NCBI GenBank assembly: GCA_964574335.1
Contig: CAZNNH010000098.1
Coordinates: 1 to 22,101 of the forward strand
Source of the DNA: CAZNNH01 sp964574335
Lineage (GTDB): Bacteria > Acidobacteriota > Vicinamibacteria > Fen-336
Direction of reading: 5' to 3'
Length of the DNA: 22,101 bases
Shown here: positions 1-7,614 of the stretch, in pieces
Layout of the letters: each line of letters begins with the position of its first letter
How positions within the stretch are numbered: the stretch's first letter is position 1
Notes under the pieces: generated by a model
Database searches by the model: none
The model's input: the letters and a program-made list of their open reading frames with translations, nothing else
Told to the model about the DNA's origin: nothing
Translations under genes and position numbers: made by a program

Positions 1-828
1 GACGAGCTGGGGGTGCTGATCGACGCCTTCAACGAGATGCTCTCCCAGATCCAGCGTCAGAACCTGGAGCTGACCGACGCCCGGGACCGGGCCGAGGAGG
101 TGAGCCGGACCAAGTCCGCCTTCCTGGCCAACATGAGCCACGAGCTGCGGACCCCGCTGAACGCCATCATCGGCTACAGCGAGATGCTGCAGGAGGAGGT
201 CACCGAGAAGGGGCACGACGACCTGGTCCCCGATCTGGTAAAGATCCACTCCTCGGGGAAGCACCTGCTGGGACTGATCAACGACATCCTCGATCTCTCC
301 AAGATCGAAGCCGGCAAGATGACGCTGCACGCGGAGCCCTTCGACCTGGCCACCCTGGTGCGCGACGTGGCCAGCACCATCCAGCCGATGATCGAGAAGA
401 ACGGCAACACCCTCGCCGTGGTCGGCGCCTCCGACCTGGGCGAGATGCACTCCGATGTGACGCGCGTCCGGCAGGTGCTGCTCAACCTGCTCTCCAACGC
501 CGCCAAGTTCACCTCTCGGGGGACGGTGGCGCTGACCGCCGGCGGCTTCACCCGGGACGGCGCCCCCTGGGTGCGCTTCGCCGTGCGCGACTCGGGGATC
601 GGGATGACGCCGGATCAGATCAGGCGGCTGTTCCGGCCCTTCACCCAGGCCGACTCCTCGACCACGAGGAAGTACGGGGGCACCGGCCTGGGCCTGGCGA
701 TCAGCCGACGCTTCTGCAACATGATGGGGGGCGACGTCACCGTGGAGAGCGTGGAGGGGGAAGGGTCGACCTTCAACGTCGAGCTTCCCATGCGCTCCCC
801 GGACGTCGGGGAGCGAACGCTCTTCTGA
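1..828 (+). CDS. Sensor histidine kinase, C-terminal part (5' end outside window)
   Basis: The frame is open from base 1, so the gene begins upstream of the window. The first ~16 residues (DELGVLIDAFNEMLSQ) look like the end of a HAMP linker. A short coiled coil follows, then a HisKA domain with the phosphoacceptor His in the motif FLANMSHELRTPLN (His 47 of the visible part). The HATPase_c domain shows the N box (NLLSNAAKF), the G1 box (DSGIGM) and the G2 box (GGTGLGLAI). The protein stops just after the ATPase domain, so no receiver domain is fused at the C-terminus. By family it autophosphorylates on His and passes phosphate to a response regulator, which is not in the window. The HAMP remnant implies a membrane-anchored sensor, but the input domain cannot be seen. 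It converges on the next gene with a 38-bp gap. Confidence 0.95.
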   Translation, partial: DELGVLIDAFNEMLSQIQRQNLELTDARDRAEEVSRTKSAFLANMSHELRTPLNAIIGYSEMLQEEVTEKGHDDLVPDLVKIHSSGKHLLGLINDILDLSKIEAGKMTLHAEPFDLATLVRDVASTIQPMIEKNGNTLAVVGASDLGEMHSDVTRVRQVLLNLLSNAAKFTSRGTVALTAGGFTRDGAPWVRFAVRDSGIGMTPDQIRRLFRPFTQADSSTTRKYGGTGLGLAISRRFCNMMGGDVTVESVEGEGSTFNVELPMRSPDVGERTLF

Positions 829-866
829 CCGGCGCGTCGCGTCGAGGGGATCCGCCGCCCGGGCGC

Positions 867-2384
867 CTACTCGCTCTTCCCCAGCAGGCGGCTGAGCAGG
901 CTCTTGGGCGCCTCGGCCGGCGGTGAGGTCGGCTTCGGCTCCAGCGTCTCGATCTCGGCGATGGCCTCACGGTGGCCGGGGCGCTTCTCTAGTACCTTGC
1001 GGAACATGCTGATGGCCCTCGCCTTGCGACCCATCCGCTTGTACACCGTGCCGAGCAGCAGATACGCGTCCAGGTTGTCGGGCTCCTCGTGATGGACGGC
1101 CAGGAGCTGCTTCTCGGCCTCCTTCTCGGTGTTGGGATGGGTCAGATACGCGCGGGCCAGCAGCAGGCGGGCGCGTGCCAGCAGCCGCCCGCTGGCGACC
1201 TTGACCACCTCGCTCAGCAGCGCCACCGCCTCCCAGTAGCGCCCCTCCTGGAAGTGGTCCTCGGCGGTCTGGACCAGGCTCTCGGCCTGCACCGCGTTGA
1301 CCGCCTGGATCACGACCGCGGGCGCCTCGGATGGTGTCGCCTTGGCCGGCGCCGGCCGGGAGGGCCGGGCCGGGCCTTTCAGATGGTCGACGTAGGCCTG
1401 CCGCGAGCGCGGGTCGGAGAGGACCCGATGAGCCTCGCTGACCCGGAAGAAGAGCGCCTCAAGCTTGTCGCGCATGTCGCGGAGCGCCGGGTCGTGGTGA
1501 GCGTCCGGGTGGTAGCGCTTGGCCATCCGCAGGAACGCCGCCTTGATCTGCGGGTCGGAGGCGTCCTCGTCGACGCCGAGCACCTGGAAATGGTTCTGCC
1601 CGCCCAGCGCGTGGTAGGCCTCGAAGATCTCCTGGCGCAGGAACTGGGGGGTGGCGGGAGACTGGGTCTTGGGTGGCTCGGGGGCGTACTCGAGGATGCC
1701 CGTGCACAGCAGGGCGAACAGGCTCCCCTCGACCGCGGCGCGGTCGAGGGGCGTGATCTCCATCACCCCCCGGGCGCTGGTGGTGCCGTCGACCCGCGAG
1801 AGCACGAAGCCATCCACCGGCGTCAGGCTGACCCGCTGGAAGCGGACCAGCGGCTCGGTCGAGGCGAGCAGCACCCGATCCAGGTCGCCGAGGCCGAACC
1901 GGATCTGGTCCTGGTCCTGGATCTGCCGGACCGCGTCCACGATCATCTCCCCGGTGGATGTCTTCAGCGGGAAGTCGTGCTCCAGCCGCGTCTTCGGGTC
2001 CTGCTCCTCGAAGCTGACCTCGCCCTCGCGCCACGAGAAGACCTCGACGAGGATCTGCCGGACGTGGAAGCCCAGGAACTCCTCGAGCAGCTCATGGTCG
2101 ACCACGCCCAGGGCGATCAGCGACTCGCCGAGCCGCATCCGCTCCGCCAGCACGCGGTGGGTGGCCATCTCGAGATGCTCCCGGCTCAGCAGCCCCTGGG
2201 CCACCATCACCTCGCCCATGTGCAGGCGCTTCTCGCTGGCGGCGCCGAAGACGATGTGCCCCTTGACGAAGCGCAGGCTGCAGTACTCGGCCCCGCGGGC
2301 GAAGCGGAGCATCCCGGTGCGGCGGCCCACGTAGATGTCGCGCAGGATCGCGGGGATGGTTCCCGGAGCGATCAAGGCCCTCAC
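867..2384 (-). CDS. DUF4388-like / DnaJ / TPR multidomain protein
   Basis: 505 residues. Residues 1-~240 resemble the DUF4388 (PATAN-type) region of gliding and signalling proteins; the opening, IPAILRDIYVGRRTGMLRF, is typical. Residues ~264-335 are a J domain with an intact HPD motif (292-294, in KRYHPDAH), so stimulation of an Hsp70 ATPase is plausible. After a Pro/Ala linker (~337-357) come TPR-like helices (~368-475). The start is GTG at 2384: its bases overlap the TGA of the upstream trmO gene (GTGA), and the protein homology begins there, although the frame stays open further upstream. The overlap implies translational coupling to trmO. The combination of a dimerisation/signalling module, J domain and TPR suggests a scaffold or co-chaperone; its partner is unknown. 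No Hsp70 gene is nearby. Confidence 0.9.
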   Translation of the reverse strand: MRALIAPGTIPAILRDIYVGRRTGMLRFARGAEYCSLRFVKGHIVFGAASEKRLHMGEVMVAQGLLSREHLEMATHRVLAERMRLGESLIALGVVDHELLEEFLGFHVRQILVEVFSWREGEVSFEEQDPKTRLEHDFPLKTSTGEMIVDAVRQIQDQDQIRFGLGDLDRVLLASTEPLVRFQRVSLTPVDGFVLSRVDGTTSARGVMEITPLDRAAVEGSLFALLCTGILEYAPEPPKTQSPATPQFLRQEIFEAYHALGGQNHFQVLGVDEDASDPQIKAAFLRMAKRYHPDAHHDPALRDMRDKLEALFFRVSEAHRVLSDPRSRQAYVDHLKGPARPSRPAPAKATPSEAPAVVIQAVNAVQAESLVQTAEDHFQEGRYWEAVALLSEVVKVASGRLLARARLLLARAYLTHPNTEKEAEKQLLAVHHEEPDNLDAYLLLGTVYKRMGRKARAISMFRKVLEKRPGHREAIAEIETLEPKPTSPPAEAPKSLLSRLLGKSE

Positions 2385-2857
2385 CGGGTCTCCCCCTGGC
2401 GCCGCGCCTCCGCCTCGGCGAGCCAGCCGCGACGCAGCCGGTCGGCCGGCACGCTGGAGAGGTACGGCTTGATGTCCAGGATCGGGCTCCCGTCCAGCAT
2501 GTCGACGCCGCGGACCCGAAGGCGGGTCCCCTCCCGGCCCAGCAGCTCGACCACGGTGAGGCCGATGGGGTTGGGCCGTCGTGGCGAGCGCGAGGCGAAC
2601 ACGCCGTGGGGACGGTCGTCGGTGGGTGGCGTGCCCTGAAGCTCGCAGCCCGGCGAGCGATGGAAGAGCCAGACCACGAACAGGTGGGAGAAGCCCTCGA
2701 TGTCCTCGAGGCCGTCCGCCCACTCGGCCAGCAGCTCCAGCTCCCCCTCTTCGGGGTGCGAGGCGCCCAGGCCCTTGGGCACCTCGTTCGCCTCCCGGAA
2801 CGGGCTCCGCACGAACCCGATCGGACGCATCACGATGCGATCCACCTCCCCCGCCAT
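2381..2857 (-). CDS. trmO: TrmO-family tRNA (t6A37 N6) methyltransferase, TsaA-like
   Basis: 158 residues, the short form of the family (the E. coli protein has an extra C-terminal domain, about 235 residues). Recognisable motifs are RPIGFVRSPF near the N-terminus (11-20), DIEGFSHLFVVWLFHRSP (52-69) and the signature GVFASRSPRRPNPIGLTVVE (85-104), followed by GVDMLDGSPILDIKPYL. TrmO enzymes use S-adenosylmethionine through an unusual beta-barrel to methylate N6 of threonylcarbamoyladenosine at tRNA position 37, which tunes decoding. It starts at ATG 2857, without a strong Shine-Dalgarno sequence. It is the first gene of a two-gene unit whose second member (DnaJ-TPR) overlaps its stop by 4 bases. 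Some members of this short group have no proven substrate, so the exact activity is inferred. Confidence 0.9.
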   Translation of the reverse strand: MAGEVDRIVMRPIGFVRSPFREANEVPKGLGASHPEEGELELLAEWADGLEDIEGFSHLFVVWLFHRSPGCELQGTPPTDDRPHGVFASRSPRRPNPIGLTVVELLGREGTRLRVRGVDMLDGSPILDIKPYLSSVPADRLRRGWLAEAEARRQGETR

Positions 2858-2884
2858 GGCCGAATGCTAACCCGAAAGAAAACC

Positions 2885-2897
2885 GGGGACACAATAC
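2885..2897 (+). repeat. 13-mer GGGGACACAATAC, copy 1 (REP-like motif)
   Basis: GGGGACACAATAC lies in the gap between trmO and the radical SAM gene. The same 13 bases occur inverted at 14569-14581, at the 5' end of an S9 peptidase gene. Both sites sit in A/T-richer patches of an otherwise extremely GC-rich window. From memory, similar GGGGACACAATAC-type sequences accompany REP or transposase-associated elements in many bacteria, but this could not be checked here. No transposase is encoded nearby. Confidence 0.5.
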
Positions 2898-2924
2898 GGG
2901 TTTCCCCAGAAACGGACACTTCCA

Positions 2925-2957
2925 GGCTTGCTGGCGAGGGCCCAGGACCAGCAAGCC
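2925..2957. repeat. Perfect 10-bp inverted repeat (hairpin) upstream of radical SAM gene
   Basis: GGCTTGCTGG (2925-2934) and CCAGCAAGCC (2948-2957) are exact reverse complements around a 13-nt loop. The hairpin lies 28 bases after copy 1 of the 13-mer and 34 bases before the GTG proposed as start of the radical SAM gene. It could be the palindromic part of a REP-like element or a 5' leader structure. No U-tract follows on either strand, so a classical terminator is unlikely. Confidence 0.7.
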
Positions 2958-2991
2958 CAGCCTTGGCCCGCCGGACCTGCAACAATGCATC

Positions 2992-4239
2992 GTGGTACCT
3001 ACCCTGTTTCGTGCGTCTGGCGGGGCGAGCGTCAGCCTGGCGGAGGCCTCCACCTCGATCTGTGTCGACGAGACGCGGGTCTCGTCGTACGACCTGGGCG
3101 GCCGGCCCTACGTCCTGGTGCGGGACGCCTGGACCTATCGGCGCGCCTTCGATGGCCGGCTGCTGCAGAAGGGACGGGGCCGCACCGGCCGGGTGCGACA
3201 GCTTCTCGGCGCAGAGTCCGGCCGAGCGGTGGTCGAGGCGGCGCGGCGCGAGGTGCTGGCACTGCTCGACCAGGGCCTGCCGTCGGAGCTGCAGGGGACC
3301 ACGCGAGCCGAAGCCGTCCGTCGCCTGGAGCGAATCGCCGCGATGGACGAGACGGCGCTTCGCCTCGACGCGCAGCGGTTCGCTGCGCTGTACCGGCCGC
3401 TGGGCGTCCTCCCGCCGGACCAGTACCTGGCGCTGGTGATCCAGGTGACCGAAGGGTGCTCCTGGAACGCCTGCACCTTCTGCGATCTCTATCGCGACAC
3501 GCGCTTCCGAGTGAAGACCGTGGCCGAGGTGAACGGCCACCTGCAAGCGGTTCGCGATTTCTTCGGCGAGGCGATCGCCCTTCGACGCTCCCTGTTCCTG
3601 GCGGACGCCAACGCCCTCTGCCTCTCCCACGAGCGCCTGCTGCCGCTCCTCGATCGGGTGGCGACCACGTTCCCGGTGGCGCCGGCCGGCCTCACGCCAC
3701 GGGAACGCCACGCCTGGCTTCGTGAAGAGCCGCGCGGGGTCAGCGGGATCCACTCGTTCGTGGACGCCTGGTCGGGGAGCCGAAAGGATGTCTCCGAGCT
3801 GCGCGCCTACGCCGCCCTCGGCCTGCGGCGGGTCTACGTCGGCCTCGAGACCGGAGACCCCGACCTGCTCTCGTGGCTCGGAAAGCCCGGCTCGCCGGAG
3901 GACGCCGTGGATCTCGTCTCCCACCTGCACCAGGCCGGCCTCTCCGCCGGCGTGATCGTGCTGGTCGGGGCCGGAGGCGAGCGCTTCTTCGAGAGCCACG
4001 TGCTGCAGACGGTGCGGGCCCTCGACCGGATGCGCCTCGGCACCGGCGACCTGCTCTACCTCTCCGAGCTGGTCGAGCACCCCCATCTCGAGTACGCGCG
4101 GCGGGCGAGCCGGCCGGATCCGCTGTCGGAGGAGCGGATCGAAGACCAGCGCGCCGCCCTCCTCGCCGGGTTCCAGCCCGCCGACCCGGCCCACCCCCCG
4201 AAGGTAGCCCGCTACGACATCCGCGAGTTCGTCTACTAG
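2992..4239 (+). CDS. Radical SAM enzyme of unknown substrate
   Basis: 415 residues from GTG 2992. An N-terminal region (~20-140) precedes the radical SAM core. The cluster motif is VTEGCSWNACTFCDLY, with Cys 156, 161 and 164: spacing CX4CX2C rather than the canonical CX3CX2C. Later strands of the barrel are visible (GLRRVYVGLETGDPDLLSWL; SAGVIVLVGAGGERF), as in COG1032/Elp3-type proteins. Such enzymes bind a 4Fe-4S cluster and cleave S-adenosylmethionine to a 5'-deoxyadenosyl radical; the substrate here is not evident. The frame is open far upstream, but that part is antisense to trmO. GTG 2992 is the only good initiation codon in the gap, and it lacks a Shine-Dalgarno sequence; GTG 3118 is an alternative. 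No partner gene is adjacent on the same strand. Confidence 0.85.
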   Translation: MVPTLFRASGGASVSLAEASTSICVDETRVSSYDLGGRPYVLVRDAWTYRRAFDGRLLQKGRGRTGRVRQLLGAESGRAVVEAARREVLALLDQGLPSELQGTTRAEAVRRLERIAAMDETALRLDAQRFAALYRPLGVLPPDQYLALVIQVTEGCSWNACTFCDLYRDTRFRVKTVAEVNGHLQAVRDFFGEAIALRRSLFLADANALCLSHERLLPLLDRVATTFPVAPAGLTPRERHAWLREEPRGVSGIHSFVDAWSGSRKDVSELRAYAALGLRRVYVGLETGDPDLLSWLGKPGSPEDAVDLVSHLHQAGLSAGVIVLVGAGGERFFESHVLQTVRALDRMRLGTGDLLYLSELVEHPHLEYARRASRPDPLSEERIEDQRAALLAGFQPADPAHPPKVARYDIREFVY

Positions 4240-4244
4240 TGTTC

Positions 4245-4260
4245 GGCGGCCACAGCCGCC
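4245..4260. terminator. Candidate bidirectional terminator hairpin between convergent genes
   Basis: GGCGGC (4245-4250), loop CACA, GCCGCC (4255-4260) lies in the 24-bp gap between the stop of the radical SAM gene (4239) and the stop of the transporter gene (4264). There is no U-tract, so it is only a weak intrinsic terminator by sequence; its position between converging genes is the main support. Confidence 0.4.
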
Positions 4261-4263
4261 CGC

Positions 4264-7200
4264 CTACGGAGCTCGCAGGCGTTGGCAGAGCACGCGGATC
4301 ACGCCGCGCACCACCTCGATGCGGTCGGCCATCAGCTCGTAGAGGGCCTCCTGCTCCAGCCGGAACAGGTGGGTCGGCACCAGCGCCGTCACCGAGGCCG
4401 AGCGGGGCTCGGGGTCGAGGGCGGCCATCTCGCCGAAGATGTCGCGCGGCCCCAGCTCGCGCAGCGTGCGCTCCTCGCTGTGGACGCGCACCCGCCCCTC
4501 GACCACGATGTACATGGCGCTGCCCATGTCGCCCTTCTCGAAGACCGGCTCGCCGGCGGCGACCTCGATCTCCTGAAGCAACGAGGCCACCTCGGCCAGG
4601 ATCTCGTCGGGAGTCTCCGAGAAGATGCTGACGCTCTTGAGGATGATCACCTTCTCCACCGTGGACAGCATCGGCGCCACCCCTTCCTTCCGTCCGGACA
4701 GCTCCCCGACGAAGCGCGCCACCAGCGCCTCGACCTCCCCGGGCAGCTTCACCTCGCCGGGTGCCAGTCGACTGAGCCCCCATGCCGCGGCCTCCCGGAC
4801 CAGCGCCTCGGAGGAGGTGGCCGCCCAGGCCACCACGTCCATCAGCTCGGTCCGGCCCGACGTCACTGCCACGTGGATGGCGGCCGCGCGCATCCAGGGG
4901 CTGGCCAGCCGCCCCCCGTCGATCAGGCGCCGCAGCCGCGTCGCGGCGTCGAACCGCTCCTGCGGGAAGCGTCCCAGCAGCCGCCCGAGCCGCGCGGCGT
5001 GCGGGACGTCCTCGATCAGGGGCACCACCAGCTCCGCCTCTTCCTGGGAGAGGAGGCTGTCGATCAGCTCCACCGCCTGGGCGCGCTTCTCGGGGGAACG
5101 GCTGCCCAGGTTGACGCGCGCCTTCAGGATCGACTCCGGCGAGTGGACGAACGAGAGCAGGCAGAAGACCCGCTCGCGGCTGCGGTCCAGCGCGTGCTCG
5201 AGGGTGCCGACCACCAGCGGATCCGCGCGGCGACCTCCCAGGTCCTGGATCGCCGCCAGCACCGCCACCGCCTGCTCCACCTCGCGCTGCAGCCGTCCGT
5301 GCACCTGCGTCCTCGCCTGGCGCTCGGCCTCGTAGCCCAGCAGCACCAGGCCGGAGAGGATCGAGTGCCGGACCTCGCCGTCCGGGGTGTCCGCCTTCCG
5401 CCACAGCAGCGCCACCGCCCGCGGGCCGCCGATCTGGCAGCAGAGGCGAACGATGCGCCGCAGGGCGGGACGGTCCCGGGCCTGCTCGGCGCTCTCGTAG
5501 ACCGACTCGAGCAGCTCGACCACGGTCTCTCCACCCGCCACCAGCGCGGCCATCGCCGCCGAGCGAACCTTGGGGTCCGGGAGCGAAGCCAGCACCTGCG
5601 GCCACAGGCGCGGGTTCTTGAGCCGGCCCGCCGCAGAGACGGCGGCGCGCCGCACCTCCACCTCGTCGTCGCCGAGCAGCCCCAAAAGCGGCCGATAGAA
5701 GGAGGCCACCCCCACCTCCCCGATCAATCGCGCCACGAAGGCCCGCTCGTCGGCCTGGCTCGACCGCGAGAGCTCGACGAACCGCTCCCCGGCGCAGAGC
5801 ACGCCCTCGATCCCCCCGTTGCGTAGCAGACCCACCATGGCCCCGAGGCGAACCTCCGGCTCGGGATCGTCCATGCCGAGAAGCGCGCGCTCCAGGTCCT
5901 CGTGCTCGCCGAGGGCGGTGAGGGCCCGGATGGCCGTCCCGCGCACCTGGGGGTCGGTCTCGACCGCCAGCCGAGCCCGTACCCGCTCCAGGCCGGAGCG
6001 TCCTCCAAGCCGCTCCAGACGGAGCAGGGCATCGCGGCGGACTTCGGGGGCGCGATGGTTCAGCAGGCGCAAGAGCGCCGCCTCGAGGCTGGAGTGGCTG
6101 AGCTCCTCGAGCATGTTGAGGCAGTAGCTGATCTCGCCCGGATGGTCGCTGGCCAGCCCCTTGCGCAGCACGGCCACGCTCGAGGCGTCGTCGAGAGAGA
6201 GGGCCACGCCGCCCAGGCGCCGGCTGGCCAGCGCCTTGGCCAGCACCTCGGCGTACTCGCGCCGGACCAGGAGCGCCACCGCCATCCAGGCGGCCACCAC
6301 CAGCAGCATCAGCGCCGCCAGTTGCACCGCCTCGAAGCGGAGCACCTTGAGCAGGAACAGGAGCACCACGCCGGCCACGCCGCCGGCGACCGGTCCCACG
6401 ATCCCCTCCACCGCGGTCTGGGCCCGTACCCTCTGGCCGGCGGGGAGCGGCTGGTAGAGCACCAGGACCGCGCTACGATCGACCGAGTCGCGCAGGGTCT
6501 GGTCGAACAGCTTGGTCAGCGCCATCAGGGCGAAGACCACCACCACCCCCCCACTGAGGGCGTCGCTCAGGGTGACCAGGGAAACGCCCGCCGCGATCGC
6601 GGCCGGCAATGCCGTCAGGCCGCCCACCAGGCCGTAGCGCGTCAGCACCCGGGCCGACAGCAGCGTCCGGCTGGCCAGCGAGGTCAGCGAGGTCACCGCC
6701 CAGAAGATGCCCAGGAAGCTGGCCAGGTGGTCCTGGCTGGTCAGGCGGGCGTTGGCGAGCTTGTAGAAGGCGTTGTCCACCAGGTAGTAGCCGATGTAGG
6801 AGAGGGCCACCAGGCCGAACAGCAGGCTCAGGTAGCGGTTCCGCAGGAACTCGCGAAGCCGCAGCCGGCGCTCCACCCGGTCGTCGGGCTCGCTGGCCAC
6901 CGTCTCGCGCAGCTCGAAGACGCGGGCGATCACCAACAGCAGCACGCCGCAGCACACCACGGACCCGGCCGAGAAGAGCAACAGGTTGGGCGTGCCGACC
7001 CAGCCGACGAGGGTGGGAATGGCGAAGCCGGCGAGACCGCCGGCGATCAGCTCACCCGAGCCGATCAGGCCGAAGAGCCGCTTCCCCTGTCGGACGTTGA
7101 GCAGGTGCCCGGCCAGGCCCCAGAACTCGAGGCTCAGGATCACCCACTCGACCTCGTACCAGACCGGCAGCAGCAGCGCCACCCAGGGGACCCAGGGGCC

Positions 7201-7515
7201 GAGCAGGGCCAGCCGAAACGCCAACAGCACCACGAAGACGAAGCCCAGGTCCACCGCCAGGAGCCGGGGGAGCGACAGCCGGCCGGCCAGGCGCAGGCGG
7301 ACGAAGCCGCTGGCCGGGATCAGCAGCGCGGCGGCCATGTAGACGAAGGGCAGGTCCCCGGCGTCGTACTCGGCCAGGAACAGGGCCATGGCGGCCGTGG
7401 TGGTCATCACCCGCGGCACGCCGATGAAGAGCGAGTGCAGGCAGAGCAGCAGCACCAGGCGCCCTTCCTCGGGGCGTACGTCCAGCGCCTGGAGCAGGGC
7501 GCGACTCGCCTTCAT
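4264..7515 (-). CDS. Npt1/Npt2-like transporter fused to HEAT repeats and a cyclic-nucleotide-binding domain
   Basis: 1083 residues starting at ATG 7515. Residues ~15-425 form a polytopic membrane domain of about 12 segments. It resembles the NTT (ADP/ATP translocase, Npt1/Npt2) branch of the major facilitator fold, with features such as RQGKRLFGLIGSGELIAGG and a charged segment RDSVDRSAVLVLYQPLP. A soluble region (~445-900) carries repeated helical HEAT-like units (for example HRAPEVRRDALLRLERLG, DDEVEVRRAAVSAAGRLK). The last ~130 residues are a cNMP-binding domain with an intact phosphate-binding cassette, FGEMAALDPEPRSASVTA. NTT proteins exchange nucleotides in intracellular bacteria and plastids; free-living bacteria carry fused versions of unknown substrate. 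The cassette suggests gating by cAMP or cGMP on the cytoplasmic side, which is inference. It has no strong Shine-Dalgarno. It is 99 bp downstream of the decarboxylase gene and may be co-transcribed with it. Confidence 0.88.
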   Translation of the reverse strand: MKASRALLQALDVRPEEGRLVLLLCLHSLFIGVPRVMTTTAAMALFLAEYDAGDLPFVYMAAALLIPASGFVRLRLAGRLSLPRLLAVDLGFVFVVLLAFRLALLGPWVPWVALLLPVWYEVEWVILSLEFWGLAGHLLNVRQGKRLFGLIGSGELIAGGLAGFAIPTLVGWVGTPNLLLFSAGSVVCCGVLLLVIARVFELRETVASEPDDRVERRLRLREFLRNRYLSLLFGLVALSYIGYYLVDNAFYKLANARLTSQDHLASFLGIFWAVTSLTSLASRTLLSARVLTRYGLVGGLTALPAAIAAGVSLVTLSDALSGGVVVVFALMALTKLFDQTLRDSVDRSAVLVLYQPLPAGQRVRAQTAVEGIVGPVAGGVAGVVLLFLLKVLRFEAVQLAALMLLVVAAWMAVALLVRREYAEVLAKALASRRLGGVALSLDDASSVAVLRKGLASDHPGEISYCLNMLEELSHSSLEAALLRLLNHRAPEVRRDALLRLERLGGRSGLERVRARLAVETDPQVRGTAIRALTALGEHEDLERALLGMDDPEPEVRLGAMVGLLRNGGIEGVLCAGERFVELSRSSQADERAFVARLIGEVGVASFYRPLLGLLGDDEVEVRRAAVSAAGRLKNPRLWPQVLASLPDPKVRSAAMAALVAGGETVVELLESVYESAEQARDRPALRRIVRLCCQIGGPRAVALLWRKADTPDGEVRHSILSGLVLLGYEAERQARTQVHGRLQREVEQAVAVLAAIQDLGGRRADPLVVGTLEHALDRSRERVFCLLSFVHSPESILKARVNLGSRSPEKRAQAVELIDSLLSQEEAELVVPLIEDVPHAARLGRLLGRFPQERFDAATRLRRLIDGGRLASPWMRAAAIHVAVTSGRTELMDVVAWAATSSEALVREAAAWGLSRLAPGEVKLPGEVEALVARFVGELSGRKEGVAPMLSTVEKVIILKSVSIFSETPDEILAEVASLLQEIEVAAGEPVFEKGDMGSAMYIVVEGRVRVHSEERTLRELGPRDIFGEMAALDPEPRSASVTALVPTHLFRLEQEALYELMADRIEVVRGVIRVLCQRLRAP

Positions 7516-7614
7516 ACGTGCGCATGCTACGAGATCCCCGGAGTGAAGCCAATGCCGGCGAGCGGGAGCGACGAAGCCGTCGAGGCCCGCGGCGAGGGGG
7601 CCGCTCGGACCGGC

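Noticed and set aside
1089..2639. Long open frame on the plus strand opposite the DnaJ-TPR gene
   Set aside because: The encoded sequence is low in recognisable motifs and rich in His/Gln/Arg/Gly, typical of a shadow frame in GC-rich DNA; the minus strand has clear domains.
2581..2991. N-terminal extension of the radical SAM protein
   Set aside because: It would be antisense to trmO and pass through the hairpin region; the sequence there has no family resemblance.
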